64,000 nucleotides of DNA from Clostridium beijerinckii (GTDB taxonomy: Bacteria; Bacillota; Clostridia; Clostridiales; Clostridiaceae): contig CP029329.1 in the NCBI GenBank assembly GCA_003129525.1, forward strand, positions 2,275,501 to 2,339,500, given 5' to 3'. The notes beneath the pieces are model-generated. The model saw only the letters and a list, made by a program, of their open reading frames with translations, was not told where the DNA came from and searched no databases. A program made the position numbers and the translations under genes. How positions within the stretch are numbered: position 1 is the first letter of the stretch; each line of letters begins with the position of its first letter. Positions 9,082 through 18,575 of this stretch are shown here, piece after piece.

Positions 9082-10092
9082 ATGTATATAATTATGGCTA
9101 TATTAGCCTTTGGAGTTTTAATAATTGTTCATGAACTAGGACATTTTACCTTAGCAAAATTAAATGGAGTAAGGGTTGAAGAATTTTCTATTGGAATGGG
9201 ACCAAAGATTTTCTCAAAACAGGGAAAAGAAACAAAATATTCTTGGAGACTTTTCCCTATAGGTGGATATGTAAAAATGATGGGAGAAGAAGAAGCAGTT
9301 GAGGATGAAAGAAGCTTTTCAGCAAAATCTCCTTTAAGAAGAATAAGCATAATAATTGCAGGAGTAATAATGAATTATGTATTGGCAATAATAATTTTTA
9401 CAGCTATAATACATAACTTTGGATATACAAGTACAACATCAACAGAAATTGTTCCGTCATCACCTGCATACGAAGCGGGGATTTTAGCGGGAGATAAAAT
9501 TCTAAAAGTAAATGGGTTAAGAGCTTTTTCATATGATAATATTGCTGCAGGAGTAGCTTTGTCTTATGGGAATCCCATAAATGTTTCTATTGATAGAGAT
9601 GGAGAGAAAAGAGATATAACTGTAACGCCAAGAAAAAATGAAAATGGTCAATTATTAATTGGTATTAATTTCTCAAAAGTACAAAATCCAGGAATGGGTG
9701 AGAGTTTTAAACAAAGTTTTAATCAAACAGCATCTCTAGTCACTCAAACATTTAAAGGGCTAGAAATGATATTTACAGGGAAAGCAAACCTTAAAACTGA
9801 TGTTGGTGGACCTATTACAATAATTAAAATGTCAGCAGCGACTGCACAAGCAGGGATTTGGAATTTAGTTTATTTCGTTGGATTTTTAAGTGTAAATTTA
9901 GCAGTATTTAATTTATTGCCATTTCCAGCATTAGACGGTGGTTGGTGCGTAATATTATTAATTGAATTAATAACTAGAAGAAAAGTCCCAGACAAGATAG
10001 TTGGAGTATTAAATTATATAGGTTTTGCAGCACTTATAGGGCTTATGATATTAGTAACTATAAAAGATATAATATTTCCAGTAAAATTTTAG
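9082..10092 (+). CDS. rseP: Site-2 membrane metalloprotease RseP/RasP
   Basis: This 336-aa intramembrane zinc protease contains the HExxH motif in the first helix (VHELGHF, about residues 15-21), a central PDZ domain (about 110-190), and the third conserved motif NLLPFPALDGG near the C-terminus. It cleaves transmembrane substrates such as anti-sigma factors and signal-peptide remnants. RBS AAGGAGGG is in the 17-nt gap after dxr. Confidence 0.95.
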   Translation: MYIIMAILAFGVLIIVHELGHFTLAKLNGVRVEEFSIGMGPKIFSKQGKETKYSWRLFPIGGYVKMMGEEEAVEDERSFSAKSPLRRISIIIAGVIMNYVLAIIIFTAIIHNFGYTSTTSTEIVPSSPAYEAGILAGDKILKVNGLRAFSYDNIAAGVALSYGNPINVSIDRDGEKRDITVTPRKNENGQLLIGINFSKVQNPGMGESFKQSFNQTASLVTQTFKGLEMIFTGKANLKTDVGGPITIIKMSAATAQAGIWNLVYFVGFLSVNLAVFNLLPFPALDGGWCVILLIELITRRKVPDKIVGVLNYIGFAALIGLMILVTIKDIIFPVKF

Positions 10093-10101
10093 GTGATAAT
10101 A

Positions 10102-10172
10102 TAAGGTATATTTTTAAATATGCCTAAAGCTTACTCAGATAAAGTGAAACTTGATCTATATGAGTAAGCTAT
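10102..10172 (+). promoter_or_regulatory. Two hairpins between rseP and ispG
   Basis: GGTATATT../AATATGCC (10104-10124) is followed by a 10-bp stem AGCTTACTCA (10128-10137)/TGAGTAAGCT (10161-10170). No T-run follows, so it is a processing or stabilising structure or weak attenuator rather than a clear terminator. Confidence 0.4.
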
Positions 10173-10244
10173 TTACATAAATAAATAGATATATGTTAAT
10201 AAAAAGCTACAATTTTTTTTAGGGAAGAGTTAGGAGAGATACAT

Positions 10245-11321
10245 ATGGAAAGAAGAAAATCGAGAAAAGTCAAAGTAGGAAATATATATGTTGGAGGAGA
10301 TGCTCCTATTACAGTACAATCAATGACTACAACTCGTACTAAAAATGTAGAAGATACCTTAAACCAAATAGAAAAGTTATACGATGCAGGATGCGATATT
10401 ATAAGATGTGCAGTGCTGGATATGGATGATGCGGAAAGTTTAAGGGAAATAACAAAGAAATCGCCTATTCCAGTAGTTGCAGATATACATTTTGATTATA
10501 AGTTAGCTCTAAAGGCAATTGAAAATGGAGTTTCAGCTCTCAGAATAAATCCTGGGAATATAGGAAATATAGATAAAATTAAGATTCTTAAAGTAGCTTG
10601 CACTGAAAAACAAATACCTATAAGGATTGGTGTTAATTCTGGATCTTTGGAAAAAGATATATTAGAAAAGTATGGTATGCCAACAGCAGAAGGATTAGTT
10701 GAAAGTGCATTAAGACATGTTAAGATTTTAGAAGATTTAGATTTTCATGATATTGTTATATCAATAAAGTCGTCAAATGTAACTATGATGATAGAGTGTT
10801 ATAGATTAATAGCAAAAAAATGTGATTATCCTCTTCATTTGGGAGTGACAGAAGCGGGAACTATTCAAAGAGGAACAATTAAATCAAGTATAGGAATTGG
10901 GACTCTTCTTGCAGAAGGTATAGGAGATACTATAAGAGTATCATTAACTACTGATCCTATTCATGAAATAAAAGTTGGTATTGAAATTTTAAAAAACTTA
11001 GGATTAAGAAAAAAAGGTGTTGAATTCGTATCTTGTCCCACTTGCGGAAGAACTCAAATAAGTTTAATAAAGATTGCAGAAGAAGTTGAAAAAAGATTAG
11101 AAAATTATACCCTAAAGGGCACGCGTAAAAAAGATATTAAAGTTGCAGTTATGGGATGCGTAGTAAATGGACCAGGAGAAGCTAGAGAAGCTGATATTGG
11201 AATTGCTGGTGGCATAGGTGAAGGAATTATCTTTAAAAAAGGTAAGGTTATAAAGAAAGTTAAGGAAGAAGAATTAGTTGATGCTCTTATGGAAGAAATA
11301 GAAAAACTATACACAGATTAA
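10245..11321 (+). CDS. ispG: 4-hydroxy-3-methylbut-2-enyl diphosphate synthase (flavodoxin/ferredoxin)
   Basis: This 358-aa [4Fe-4S] enzyme of the MEP pathway reduces MEcPP to HMBPP. It opens with RRKSRKVKVGNIYVGG and has the TIM-barrel stretch ALRINPGNIG. The C-terminal cluster ligands are in SCPTCGRTQ and MGCVVNGPGEA. The start ATG follows TTAGGAGAG. The neighbouring dxr is in the same pathway, so the operon pools isoprenoid synthesis with its envelope use. Confidence 0.97.
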   Translation: MERRKSRKVKVGNIYVGGDAPITVQSMTTTRTKNVEDTLNQIEKLYDAGCDIIRCAVLDMDDAESLREITKKSPIPVVADIHFDYKLALKAIENGVSALRINPGNIGNIDKIKILKVACTEKQIPIRIGVNSGSLEKDILEKYGMPTAEGLVESALRHVKILEDLDFHDIVISIKSSNVTMMIECYRLIAKKCDYPLHLGVTEAGTIQRGTIKSSIGIGTLLAEGIGDTIRVSLTTDPIHEIKVGIEILKNLGLRKKGVEFVSCPTCGRTQISLIKIAEEVEKRLENYTLKGTRKKDIKVAVMGCVVNGPGEAREADIGIAGGIGEGIIFKKGKVIKKVKEEELVDALMEEIEKLYTD

Positions 11322-11400
11322 AAAAGCACGCACTTCTGAAAAGAGTGCGAAGCATAATCAGGAACTTATTAAGCGCAACCAAGATCATTTCGCAGATTAA
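11322..11400. repeat. Dispersed repeat unit after ispG
   Basis: Begins right after the ispG stop: AAAAAAGCACGCACTT..AAAAGAGTGCGAAGCATAATC then AGGAACTTATTAAGCGCAACC. The second part closely matches the units at 24424-24485 upstream of pnp. GCACGCACTT/AGAGTGCG.. can form a hairpin and may act as the ispG 3' end. Confidence 0.55.
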
Positions 11401-11426
11401 AAAAGCAAAAGTGATATAAACTATAT

Positions 11427-11580
11427 AACTATGTAACAAGGTAAGTATTTAAGAATATAACTGTATAAATATTTAACTATGTAACAAGGTAAATATTTAA
11501 ATATGTAACTATATAAATATTTAACTATGTAACAAGGTAAGTATTTAAGAATATAACTATATAAATATTTAACTATAAAA
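11427..11580. repeat. Three 48-bp tandem repeats upstream of polC
   Basis: Units start at 11427, 11475 and 11523 (exact 48-bp period), each opening AACTATGTAACAAGGTAA, with a partial fourth at 11571. They are contiguous and AT-rich, without spacers. The last unit ends about 30 bp before the polC start. Confidence 0.85.
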
Positions 11581-11611
11581 CTGTTAACTGAATAAAGGTG
11601 GGGATTATCCT

Positions 11612-14600
11612 TTGGGTCAAGAGTTTATAAAAATTCTTAAAAAAGAAATTAATAACAATGAAGATTTAGAAGATAAAGAAATTCAAATTTTAAGATTTCA
11701 ATTTTATAAAAAAAGTCAAACTCTTAAAATTATATTAAAAGCAGTAGAAACATTGAACCAACAAGATGAAGAGGCCTTAAAAAAAATAGTTATAAAAAGT
11801 TTGGGGTTCGATGTAAATATAGAAATTCTATGTTATAAAGACGTAAATAATATAGGGTTAGAAGATATTATAGGAAGAGAATGGAGCAATGTTGTAGAAG
11901 AAATAGCAAGAAAAGTTCCTTTATGTAGACCTATTTTATATTCAACTAACAAGCAAATTGATGGAAAAACTATTAATATATATTCAGGTAATGAAACATT
12001 AATTAATCATGCTGTTAATAAAAAGATAACTTCATTAATTGAAAGCTCAATTAATGATATATTTAATATAAAAGTGAAAGTGCAATTTAATTTTAATGAA
12101 GATTTAGTGCTTCAAGAAAAATACGAAGCTAAGAAAAAAGAAGAAAATATTAAAATAATAAAAGAAACTATGGATAATCGAGTAGTAACTGGAAGTCAAA
12201 CTTCAAATAGTAATTCTAGCAACGAAAATTACAATGGGCCTAAAGTAGAAAAGAAAACTGATTATCAATCTTATAAGAGAGAACCTAAAGATGAAAATAC
12301 TGTATATGGTCGCTCTATAAGAATGGATACTACAGAGATAAAAGATATAGATGAAACAAGTGGTTATGTTGCGATAATTGGAGAAGTATTTAAAACTGAA
12401 ATGATTGAAACAAAAACAGGAAAGACTATTTTAACATTTTTTATTACTGATTATACTAGTTCAATTTCTGTTAAGTTATTCTTAAAACCTCAAGAGAAGG
12501 ATGCAGTCATAGATGAAGTTAAAAAAGGATTTTATTGCAAGGTCAGAGGAGAAGCTACCTATGATACTTATGCAAGAGAAGTTGTAATCATGGGCAGAGA
12601 TATATCTAGGATGAAAAAGATTCAAAAGATGGATGGTGCAACTGAAAAGAGGATAGAACTTCATCTTCATACGACTATGAGTACAATGGATGGAATGACA
12701 TCAGCAGGAAAACTTATTGAAAGGGCTGCATCTTGGGGACATGAAGCAATTGCAATAACAGATCATGGTGGAGTTCAAGCTTATCCAGAAGCTCAGAGCT
12801 GTGCTAAGAAATTTGGTATAAAGATTCTTTACGGAGTAGAGGGTTATTTAGTTGATAATGGAATTCCAGTTGTATTAAATGAAAAAGGAGATACCTTAAA
12901 TGATACTTTTGTAGTCTTTGATTTAGAAACTACAGGATTCTCACCTGTAAATGATAAGATTATAGAAATTGGAGCAGTGAAAATTAAAAATGGAGAAGTT
13001 ATAGATAATTTTAGTCATTTTGTTAATCCCAAAAGAAGTATCCCATATAAGATAACTGAACTTACAAGCATTAATGACGATATGGTAAGAGATTCAGAGA
13101 CTATAGATACCATTTTGCCAAAGTTCATGGAGTTTTGCAGTGATAGCGTTATTGTGGCTCATAATGCAAGTTTTGATACGGGGTTTATAAAGAAAAACTG
13201 TAGAGATTTAGAAATAGATTTTGATTTATCAATAATGGATACAGTTCCACTTGCTAGATTTTTATATCCTGAACTAAAAAAAGTTAAATTAAATATAGTT
13301 GCAAAGCATTTAGGAATTTCTCTTGAAAATCATCATAGGGCAGTGGATGATGCAAAAGCAACTGGAGAAATACTCTTAAAATGTTTTGAAAAATTAAAAG
13401 AAGAGTATGAAGTAGAAGATTTAAAATCATTAAATGAATTGTTTTTATCAAAGTTCGATATTAAGAAGCAACCAACATATCATATAATTATATTGGCTAA
13501 GACTCAAGCTGGATTAAAAAATTTATATAAATTAATTTCAGAAGCTCATTTGAATAATTTCTCGAAAAGACCTAGGACTCCTAAAAGTTTGCTTTCAGAA
13601 GTGAGAGATGGTCTTATAATAGGTTCTGCATGTGAAGCTGGTGAGGTTTATAGAGCGATTTTGGATGGTAAAAGTGATGATGAACTAAAACCGATAATAG
13701 ATTTTTATGATTATTTAGAAATTCAACCAATTGCGAATAATAACTTTTTAATTCAAAAGGGAATGGTTCAAGATGAAGATGAACTTAAGGCAATAAACAA
13801 AAGGATATATGATTTAGGTAAGAAATATAATAAGATGACAGTTGCTACTTGCGATGTTCATTTTATGGATCCTAAAGATGAAATGTTTAGAAGAATACTA
13901 ATGGCAGGGCAAGGATTTAAAGATGCAGATAATCAGCCTCCACTTTATTTTAGAACAACTGAAGAGATGTTAAAAGAATTTGAATATTTAGGACGCGATA
14001 TAGCAAAGGAAGTTGTTATTGATAATCCTAAAAAAATATCAGATGCAATAGATGTTTTGAAACCTATTCCAGATGAAACTTATGCTCCTAAAATAGAGGG
14101 GGCTGAAGAAGATATTAAAAATATGACCTTAAATAAAGTTCACTCTATATATGGAGATGTACTTCCAGAAGTTGTTCAAAAGAGATTAGATAAAGAATTA
14201 AATTCCATAATAAATAATGGATATGCCGTACTGTATCTTATTGCACAAAAACTTGTTGCAAAATCTACTGAAGACGGATATTTAGTTGGTTCAAGAGGCT
14301 CGGTTGGATCTTCCTTTGTAGCTACTATGTCAGACATTACAGAGGTTAATGGACTTCCACCTCACTATGTTTGTACAAAATGCAGAAAATCAGAGTTTTT
14401 CTTAGATGGATCAGTTAGTTCAGGAGCTGATTTAGAAGATAAAGATTGCCCCGATTGTGGTATTCCTTATAAAAAAGATGGTCATGATATACCATTTGAA
14501 ACTTTCTTGGGATTTGAAGGTGATAAGGAGCCTGATATAGATCTTAACTTTTCTGGCGAATATCAAGGTGTTGTTCATAGATATACAGAAGTTCTATTTG

Positions 14601-15952
14601 GTAAAGGGCACACCTTTAAAGCTGGTACAATTGGTACTGTTGCTGAAAAGACAGCATATGGATATGTAAGAAAATATTTAGAAGAAAGAAACCTTAGGGT
14701 ATCTCAAGCGGAAATAGATAGACTTACTTTAGGCTGTACAGGAATAAAAAGAACTACAGGGCAACATCCAGGAGGAATTATGGTTGTGCCTGCAGATAAT
14801 GAAATTTATAATTTTTGTCCAATTCAACATCCAGCAGATGATAATGATACAGACGTAATAACTACTCATTTTGATTATCACTCAATAAGTGGAAGACTTT
14901 TAAAACTAGATATACTAGGCCATGATGATCCTACAGTACTTAGAATGCTACAGGATTTAACCGGAGTTGATCCTAAGTCAATACCTTTAAATGATGAAAA
15001 AGTTATAAGTCTTTTCACATCGCCAGAGGCACTTGGAGTTACAAGAGAAGAACTTGGGTGTGAAGTTGGAAGTTATGGACTCCCTGAGTTCGGAACAAAA
15101 TTTGTTAGAGGAATGCTTGTAGATACTCAACCTAAAAGTTTTTCGGATTTAGTTAGAATATCGGGTCTTTCTCATGGTACGGACGTTTGGCTTAATAATG
15201 CACAATATTATATAAAAGAAGGATTTACTACATTAAAAGATTGTATTGCGACAAGAGATGATATAATGGTTTATCTTATGTATAAAGACCTACCACCTAA
15301 AAGTGCATTTACTATAATGGAAAAAGTCAGAAAAGGTAAAGGACTTTCAGAAGATGATGAGAAATTAATGAGAGAACATGAAGTTCCTGATTGGTATATA
15401 GATTCTTGTAAAAAGATAAAATACATGTTCCCTAAAGGGCATGCTGTTGCATATGTTATGATGGCAGTTAGAGTAGCATATCATAAGGTATATAATCCTG
15501 AAGCTTATTATGCAACTTATTTTACTGTTAGAGCAGATGATTTTGATGCTAATTTAATATGTCTTGGAGAAAGTGCAATTCATGCTAAACTTCAAGAATT
15601 ATATGAACTTGGAAATAATGCAAGTGTAAAAGATAAGGGACTTATTACAGTACTTGAGCTATGCTTTGAAGCTTATAAGAGAGGGGTAAAAATTTTGAGA
15701 GTTGACTTATATAAATCTGAAGCTACAAAATTTATAATTGAAAACGGCGCACTTCGTCCACCTTTAAATGCTATCCCAGGACTTGCAGATAATGCTGGAA
15801 AAGGCATAGTTGAAGCTAGAAAAAATGGAGAATTTATTTCGAAAGAAGATTTAAGAATAAGAGCAGGAATTTCAAAAACCGCTATAGAAGGATTGAATAT
15901 TCATGGATGTTTAGATGGAATGTCTGAGACCAATCAATTATCACTGTTTTAA
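11612..15952 (+). CDS. polC: DNA polymerase III alpha subunit, PolC type
   Basis: This 1446-aa Gram-positive replicative polymerase has the domains in order: N-terminal domain; OB fold (about 230-330); PHP domain starting [13 protein letters not shown] (about 350); an inserted DEDDh 3'-5' exonuclease with [11 protein letters not shown] (about 430) and [10 protein letters not shown]; a zinc-binding motif CTKCRK..CPDC (about 925-950); and the palm/fingers with [13 protein letters not shown] and [14 protein letters not shown] residues. It starts at TTG 11612, 8 nt after GGTGGGG. PolC carries its own proofreading activity. It lies between ispG and rimP as in most Clostridia. Confidence 0.98.
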   Translation: MGQEFIKILKKEINNNEDLEDKEIQILRFQFYKKSQTLKIILKAVETLNQQDEEALKKIVIKSLGFDVNIEILCYKDVNNIGLEDIIGREWSNVVEEIARKVPLCRPILYSTNKQIDGKTINIYSGNETLINHAVNKKITSLIESSINDIFNIKVKVQFNFNEDLVLQEKYEAKKKEENIKIIKETMDNRVVTGSQTSNSNSSNENYNGPKVEKKTDYQSYKREPKDENTVYGRSIRMDTTEIKDIDETSGYVAIIGEVFKTEMIETKTGKTILTFFITDYTSSISVKLFLKPQEKDAVIDEVKKGFYCKVRGEATYDTYAREVVIMGRDISRMKKIQKMDGATEKRIELHLHTTMSTMDGMTSAGKLIERAASWGHEAIAITDHGGVQAYPEAQSCAKKFGIKILYGVEGYLVDNGIPVVLNEKGDTLNDTFVVFDLETTGFSPVNDKIIEIGAVKIKNGEVIDNFSHFVNPKRSIPYKITELTSINDDMVRDSETIDTILPKFMEFCSDSVIVAHNASFDTGFIKKNCRDLEIDFDLSIMDTVPLARFLYPELKKVKLNIVAKHLGISLENHHRAVDDAKATGEILLKCFEKLKEEYEVEDLKSLNELFLSKFDIKKQPTYHIIILAKTQAGLKNLYKLISEAHLNNFSKRPRTPKSLLSEVRDGLIIGSACEAGEVYRAILDGKSDDELKPIIDFYDYLEIQPIANNNFLIQKGMVQDEDELKAINKRIYDLGKKYNKMTVATCDVHFMDPKDEMFRRILMAGQGFKDADNQPPLYFRTTEEMLKEFEYLGRDIAKEVVIDNPKKISDAIDVLKPIPDETYAPKIEGAEEDIKNMTLNKVHSIYGDVLPEVVQKRLDKELNSIINNGYAVLYLIAQKLVAKSTEDGYLVGSRGSVGSSFVATMSDITEVNGLPPHYVCTKCRKSEFFLDGSVSSGADLEDKDCPDCGIPYKKDGHDIPFETFLGFEGDKEPDIDLNFSGEYQGVVHRYTEVLFGKGHTFKAGTIGTVAEKTAYGYVRKYLEERNLRVSQAEIDRLTLGCTGIKRTTGQHPGGIMVVPADNEIYNFCPIQHPADDNDTDVITTHFDYHSISGRLLKLDILGHDDPTVLRMLQDLTGVDPKSIPLNDEKVISLFTSPEALGVTREELGCEVGSYGLPEFGTKFVRGMLVDTQPKSFSDLVRISGLSHGTDVWLNNAQYYIKEGFTTLKDCIATRDDIMVYLMYKDLPPKSAFTIMEKVRKGKGLSEDDEKLMREHEVPDWYIDSCKKIKYMFPKGHAVAYVMMAVRVAYHKVYNPEAYYATYFTVRADDFDANLICLGESAIHAKLQELYELGNNASVKDKGLITVLELCFEAYKRGVKILRVDLYKSEATKFIIENGALRPPLNAIPGLADNAGKGIVEARKNGEFISKEDLRIRAGISKTAIEGLNIHGCLDGMSETNQLSLF

Positions 15953-15954
15953 TC

Positions 15955-16080
15955 AATTAATAATTAACAATTAACAATGGAGGATGAAATTCCTACGGAA
16001 TTTCTTAAAAAAGATTTTTTTGAAATCCTGGAAGGATTTCATCATTAATTGTTAATTGTTCTTTGTTAATTGTTAACTGA
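15955..16080. repeat. Imperfect palindromic element between polC and rimP
   Basis: Outer arms ATTAACAATTAACAAT (about 15962-15977) and ATTAATTGTTAATTGTT (from 16044, with a second TTGTTAATTGTTAAC copy) flank two perfect short hairpins: GAAATTCC-TAC-GGAATTTC (15986-16004) and GAAATCC-TGGAA-GGATTTC (16022-16040). The edge units match those beside uppS (4872-4903) and dxr (7663-7690). It may also serve as polC terminator. The gap contains no gene. Confidence 0.6.
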
Positions 16081-16088
16081 AATAACCC

Positions 16089-16117
16089 TTGTATTGTAAA
16101 GATATTTGTGATATCAT
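16089..16117 (+). promoter_or_regulatory. Promoter of the rimP-nusA-infB operon
   Basis: TTGTAT (16089-16094), 17-bp spacer, TATCAT (16112-16117), just after the palindromic repeat and 150-180 bp upstream of rimP. Confidence 0.6.
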
Positions 16118-16151
16118 GTAAGTAGATTTATTTCTAATAGCTAGAAAAAAA

Positions 16152-16216
16152 GGAGTGGGAAAATTACCCGCTCTTTCTGTTTGTAACGCAACTAATTTAA
16201 GATAGTTGCGTTTTTG
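16152..16216 (+). promoter_or_regulatory. rimP-nusA leader: hairpin plus attenuator-like terminator
   Basis: A hairpin GAGTGGG/CCCGCTC (about 16153-16173) is followed by a 10-bp stem AACGCAACTA (16185-16194)/TAGTTGCGTT (16203-16212) running into T (16211-16215). The terminator lies inside the leader, upstream of the operon's first gene. NusA-dependent feedback termination of this operon is known in other bacteria, so autoregulation is a reasonable inference. Confidence 0.65.
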
Positions 16217-16290
16217 ATTACAAATTTTAAAAATGCATAAGATAGTTATAAGCTAGGTGTTTTTAAAAGATGAAAGTGAGGGTTAGAAAA

Positions 16291-16752
16291 TTGAAAAAGG
16301 ATATATTGATTGAAAAAATTGAAGAACTAGTTAAACCTATTATTTCAGAATTATTGTATGAATTATATTATGTAGAGTATATAAAGGAAAATGGAGAATT
16401 TTATTTAAGAATATATATAGAGAAAAAAGATGATAGAATATCATTAGATGATTGTGTAGCAGTTTCAAGACGAGTTAGTGAAATTTTAGATACTGAAGAT
16501 CCAATTGAAGATGCATATTACTTAGAAGTTTCTTCACCAGGCCTTAATAGAGGATTATATAAAGAAGAACATTTCAAACAAGTCATCGGAAAAGAAGTAT
16601 TGGTAAAACTTACTAGTGCTATTAATGGAACTAAAAGTGTAAAAGGAATATTAAAAGATGTTTTGGAAGACTACATAGTAGTTGAAGCAGAAACAGAAGT
16701 TGAAATTCTAAAAGATAAAATAAAATTTGCAAATTTAGAAGGGGAAATATAG
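16291..16752 (+). CDS. rimP: Ribosome maturation factor RimP
   Basis: The 153-aa protein is needed for 30S maturation. It has an N-terminal alpha/beta domain with the [14 protein letters not shown] and [10 protein letters not shown] segments, then EVSSPGLNR at the domain junction, and a C-terminal SH3-like barrel. I prefer TTG 16291 (GAGGG at 16278-16282), giving the common family start [18 protein letters not shown] 16270 with AGGTG at 16255 would add seven residues. It is the first gene of the nusA-infB operon. Confidence 0.93.
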   Translation: MKKDILIEKIEELVKPIISELLYELYYVEYIKENGEFYLRIYIEKKDDRISLDDCVAVSRRVSEILDTEDPIEDAYYLEVSSPGLNRGLYKEEHFKQVIGKEVLVKLTSAINGTKSVKGILKDVLEDYIVVEAETEVEILKDKIKFANLEGEI

Positions 16753-16768
16753 CAAGGAGGGTATAAAA

Positions 16769-17965
16769 ATGAATGAAGAGTTTGTAGGTGCTCTTAAAGA
16801 ATTGATTAAAGAAAAGGGAATTTCAGAAGAGTTACTTTTTACAACAATTCAAGATGCAATGGTTGCAGCATATAAGAAAAATTATGCTAATGCTAATAGC
16901 AATGCACAAAATGTAAAAGTAAATATGGACAGAGAAACGGGAGAAATACATGTATATGCTCAAAAAACAGTAGTAGATGAGGTATATGATGATGTTACAG
17001 AAATTTCAGTAGAAGATGCAAAACAATTAAGTCCTAAAAATGAAGTTGATGATATAATAAACATAGAAGTAACTCCTAAGAATTTCGGAAGAGTTGCAGC
17101 TCAACTTGCAAAGCAAGTTGTCACTCAAAGAATCAAGGAAGCTGAAAGAAACATAATATATGATGAATATAAAGAAAAGGAATTTGATATAATTACAGGA
17201 ATCATACTAAGAAAAGATAAAGGTATTGTTTTTGTTAATTTAGGAAAGTTAGAAGGCATAATAGGTCCTAATGAACAAATTCCAAATGAGGAATATAAAT
17301 TCAACGAAAGGTTAAAACTATATATAGTTGAAGTTAAGAATGGAACTAAGGGTCCTCAAATACATGTTTCAAGAACACATCCAGGATTAGTTAAAAGATT
17401 ATTTGAACTTGAAGTGCCAGAAATTTTTGAAGGCGTAGTTGAAATTAAAAATATTTCAAGAGAAGCAGGTTCAAGAAGTAAAATAGCTGTATACTCTAAT
17501 AATGAAGAAGTAGATCCAATGGGAGCTTGTGTAGGGCCTAAAGGAACAAGAGTACAAAGCATAGTTAATGAACTAAAAAATGAAAAGATAGATATAATAA
17601 AATGGAGTAAAGAACCAGAAGAATTTATAGCTAATTCATTGAGTCCAGCAAAAGTTTTGGACGTAGTAGTTAATGAAGTGAACAAATCTTGCCAAGTTAT
17701 TGTAGATGATAATCAACTTTCACTAGCAATTGGAAAAGAAGGTCAAAATGTAAGACTTGCAGCTAAACTTACAAATTGGAAGATAGATATTAAGAGTAAA
17801 TCTCAAAAAGATGCACAAGATGCAGAAGAAGAAAGAATTCTAAACACTGAAGTAGAAATAGAAAATGAAAATATTACTGATTTAAGTGAATTAGAAATTT
17901 CAGAAGATATTGAAGTTAATGATTCAAAAGACATGGAAGCTTCAATTGAAAAAATAGAAGAATAG
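16769..17965 (+). CDS. nusA: Transcription termination/antitermination factor NusA
   Basis: The 398-aa protein has the N-terminal RNA-polymerase-binding domain (about 1-125), an S1 domain (about 135-200), and two KH domains (about 230-345) with the signatures DPMGACVGPKGTRVQSIV and LAIGKEGQNVRLAAKLT. It ends in an acidic, Glu/Asp-rich tail (about 350-398) unlike a folded domain. NusA modulates pausing, intrinsic termination and rRNA antitermination. RBS AAGGAGGG lies in the 16-nt gap after rimP. Confidence 0.97.
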   Translation: MNEEFVGALKELIKEKGISEELLFTTIQDAMVAAYKKNYANANSNAQNVKVNMDRETGEIHVYAQKTVVDEVYDDVTEISVEDAKQLSPKNEVDDIINIEVTPKNFGRVAAQLAKQVVTQRIKEAERNIIYDEYKEKEFDIITGIILRKDKGIVFVNLGKLEGIIGPNEQIPNEEYKFNERLKLYIVEVKNGTKGPQIHVSRTHPGLVKRLFELEVPEIFEGVVEIKNISREAGSRSKIAVYSNNEEVDPMGACVGPKGTRVQSIVNELKNEKIDIIKWSKEPEEFIANSLSPAKVLDVVVNEVNKSCQVIVDDNQLSLAIGKEGQNVRLAAKLTNWKIDIKSKSQKDAQDAEEERILNTEVEIENENITDLSELEISEDIEVNDSKDMEASIEKIEE

Positions 17966-17978
17966 TGGGGTGCTTTTC

Positions 17979-18245
17979 ATGAAGGTTAAGAAAATCCCTT
18001 TAAGAATGTGCACTGGTTGCATGGAAATGAAACCAAAGAAAGAATTAATTAGAATAGTAAAAACTCCAGATGAAGATGTCTGTGTTGATTTAACTGGTAA
18101 AAAATCAGGAAGAGGCGCATACATTTGCAGAAATATAGAATGCTTAGAAAAAGCATTTAAAACAAAGAGACTTAGTAGAAACTTAGAAATTACTATAAGT
18201 GAAGAAATTTATGATAAACTAAAGGATGAAGTGAATAATGAATAA
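17979..18245 (+). CDS. ylxR: YlxR family RNA-binding protein (RnpM-like)
   Basis: This 88-aa basic protein has the family motif RMCTGCMEMKPKKELIRIV and, later, KKSGRGAYIC..CLEKA. YlxR of Bacillus is reported as a nucleoid/RNase P-associated regulator. I place the start at ATG 17979 behind GGGGTG rather than the in-frame GTG at 17970, which overlaps the RBS. Its last 8 bp overlap ylxQ, so the two are probably translationally coupled. Confidence 0.92.
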   Translation: MKVKKIPLRMCTGCMEMKPKKELIRIVKTPDEDVCVDLTGKKSGRGAYICRNIECLEKAFKTKRLSRNLEITISEEIYDKLKDEVNNE

Positions 18246-18549
18246 GTTTTTTAACTTTCTAAGTATTGCAAAAAAATCAAGGAATTTACTTGAAGGATAT
18301 AGTAAATGTGATGATTATAGAAATAAAACTAAAATCTATATGTTTATAATATCTAATGATTTATCAGATAAGTCTAAGAATAAATTTAAAAAACATTGTA
18401 TAGAAAAAAATATACCATATATTCAAGATTTCTCGAAAGAACAACTAGGAACTCCGATTGGGCGAAAAGAAGTTATGCTACTTGGAATACTAGATGACGG
18501 TATAGCAAAAACAATGCTGTCGTTATACGAGGAGGAAAAAAATATATGA
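18238..18549 (+). CDS. ylxQ: L7Ae/L30e-like RNA-binding protein YlxQ
   Basis: This 103-aa member of the ribosomal L7Ae family, which binds kink-turn RNA in relatives, starts NKFFNFLSIAKKSRNLLEG and ends with the GTPIGRKEVMLLGILDDGIAK region. It overlaps ylxR by 8 bp and precedes infB by 26 bp, the standard Firmicute order. Its exact cellular role is unsettled. Confidence 0.92.
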   Translation: MNKFFNFLSIAKKSRNLLEGYSKCDDYRNKTKIYMFIISNDLSDKSKNKFKKHCIEKNIPYIQDFSKEQLGTPIGRKEVMLLGILDDGIAKTMLSLYEEEKNI

Positions 18550-18575
18550 GTATATAATAATATGGGGGTGACTGC

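Noticed and set aside
11427-11580. Regular repeats upstream of polC as a CRISPR array
   Set aside because: The 48-bp units follow each other directly; no variable spacers and no cas genes.
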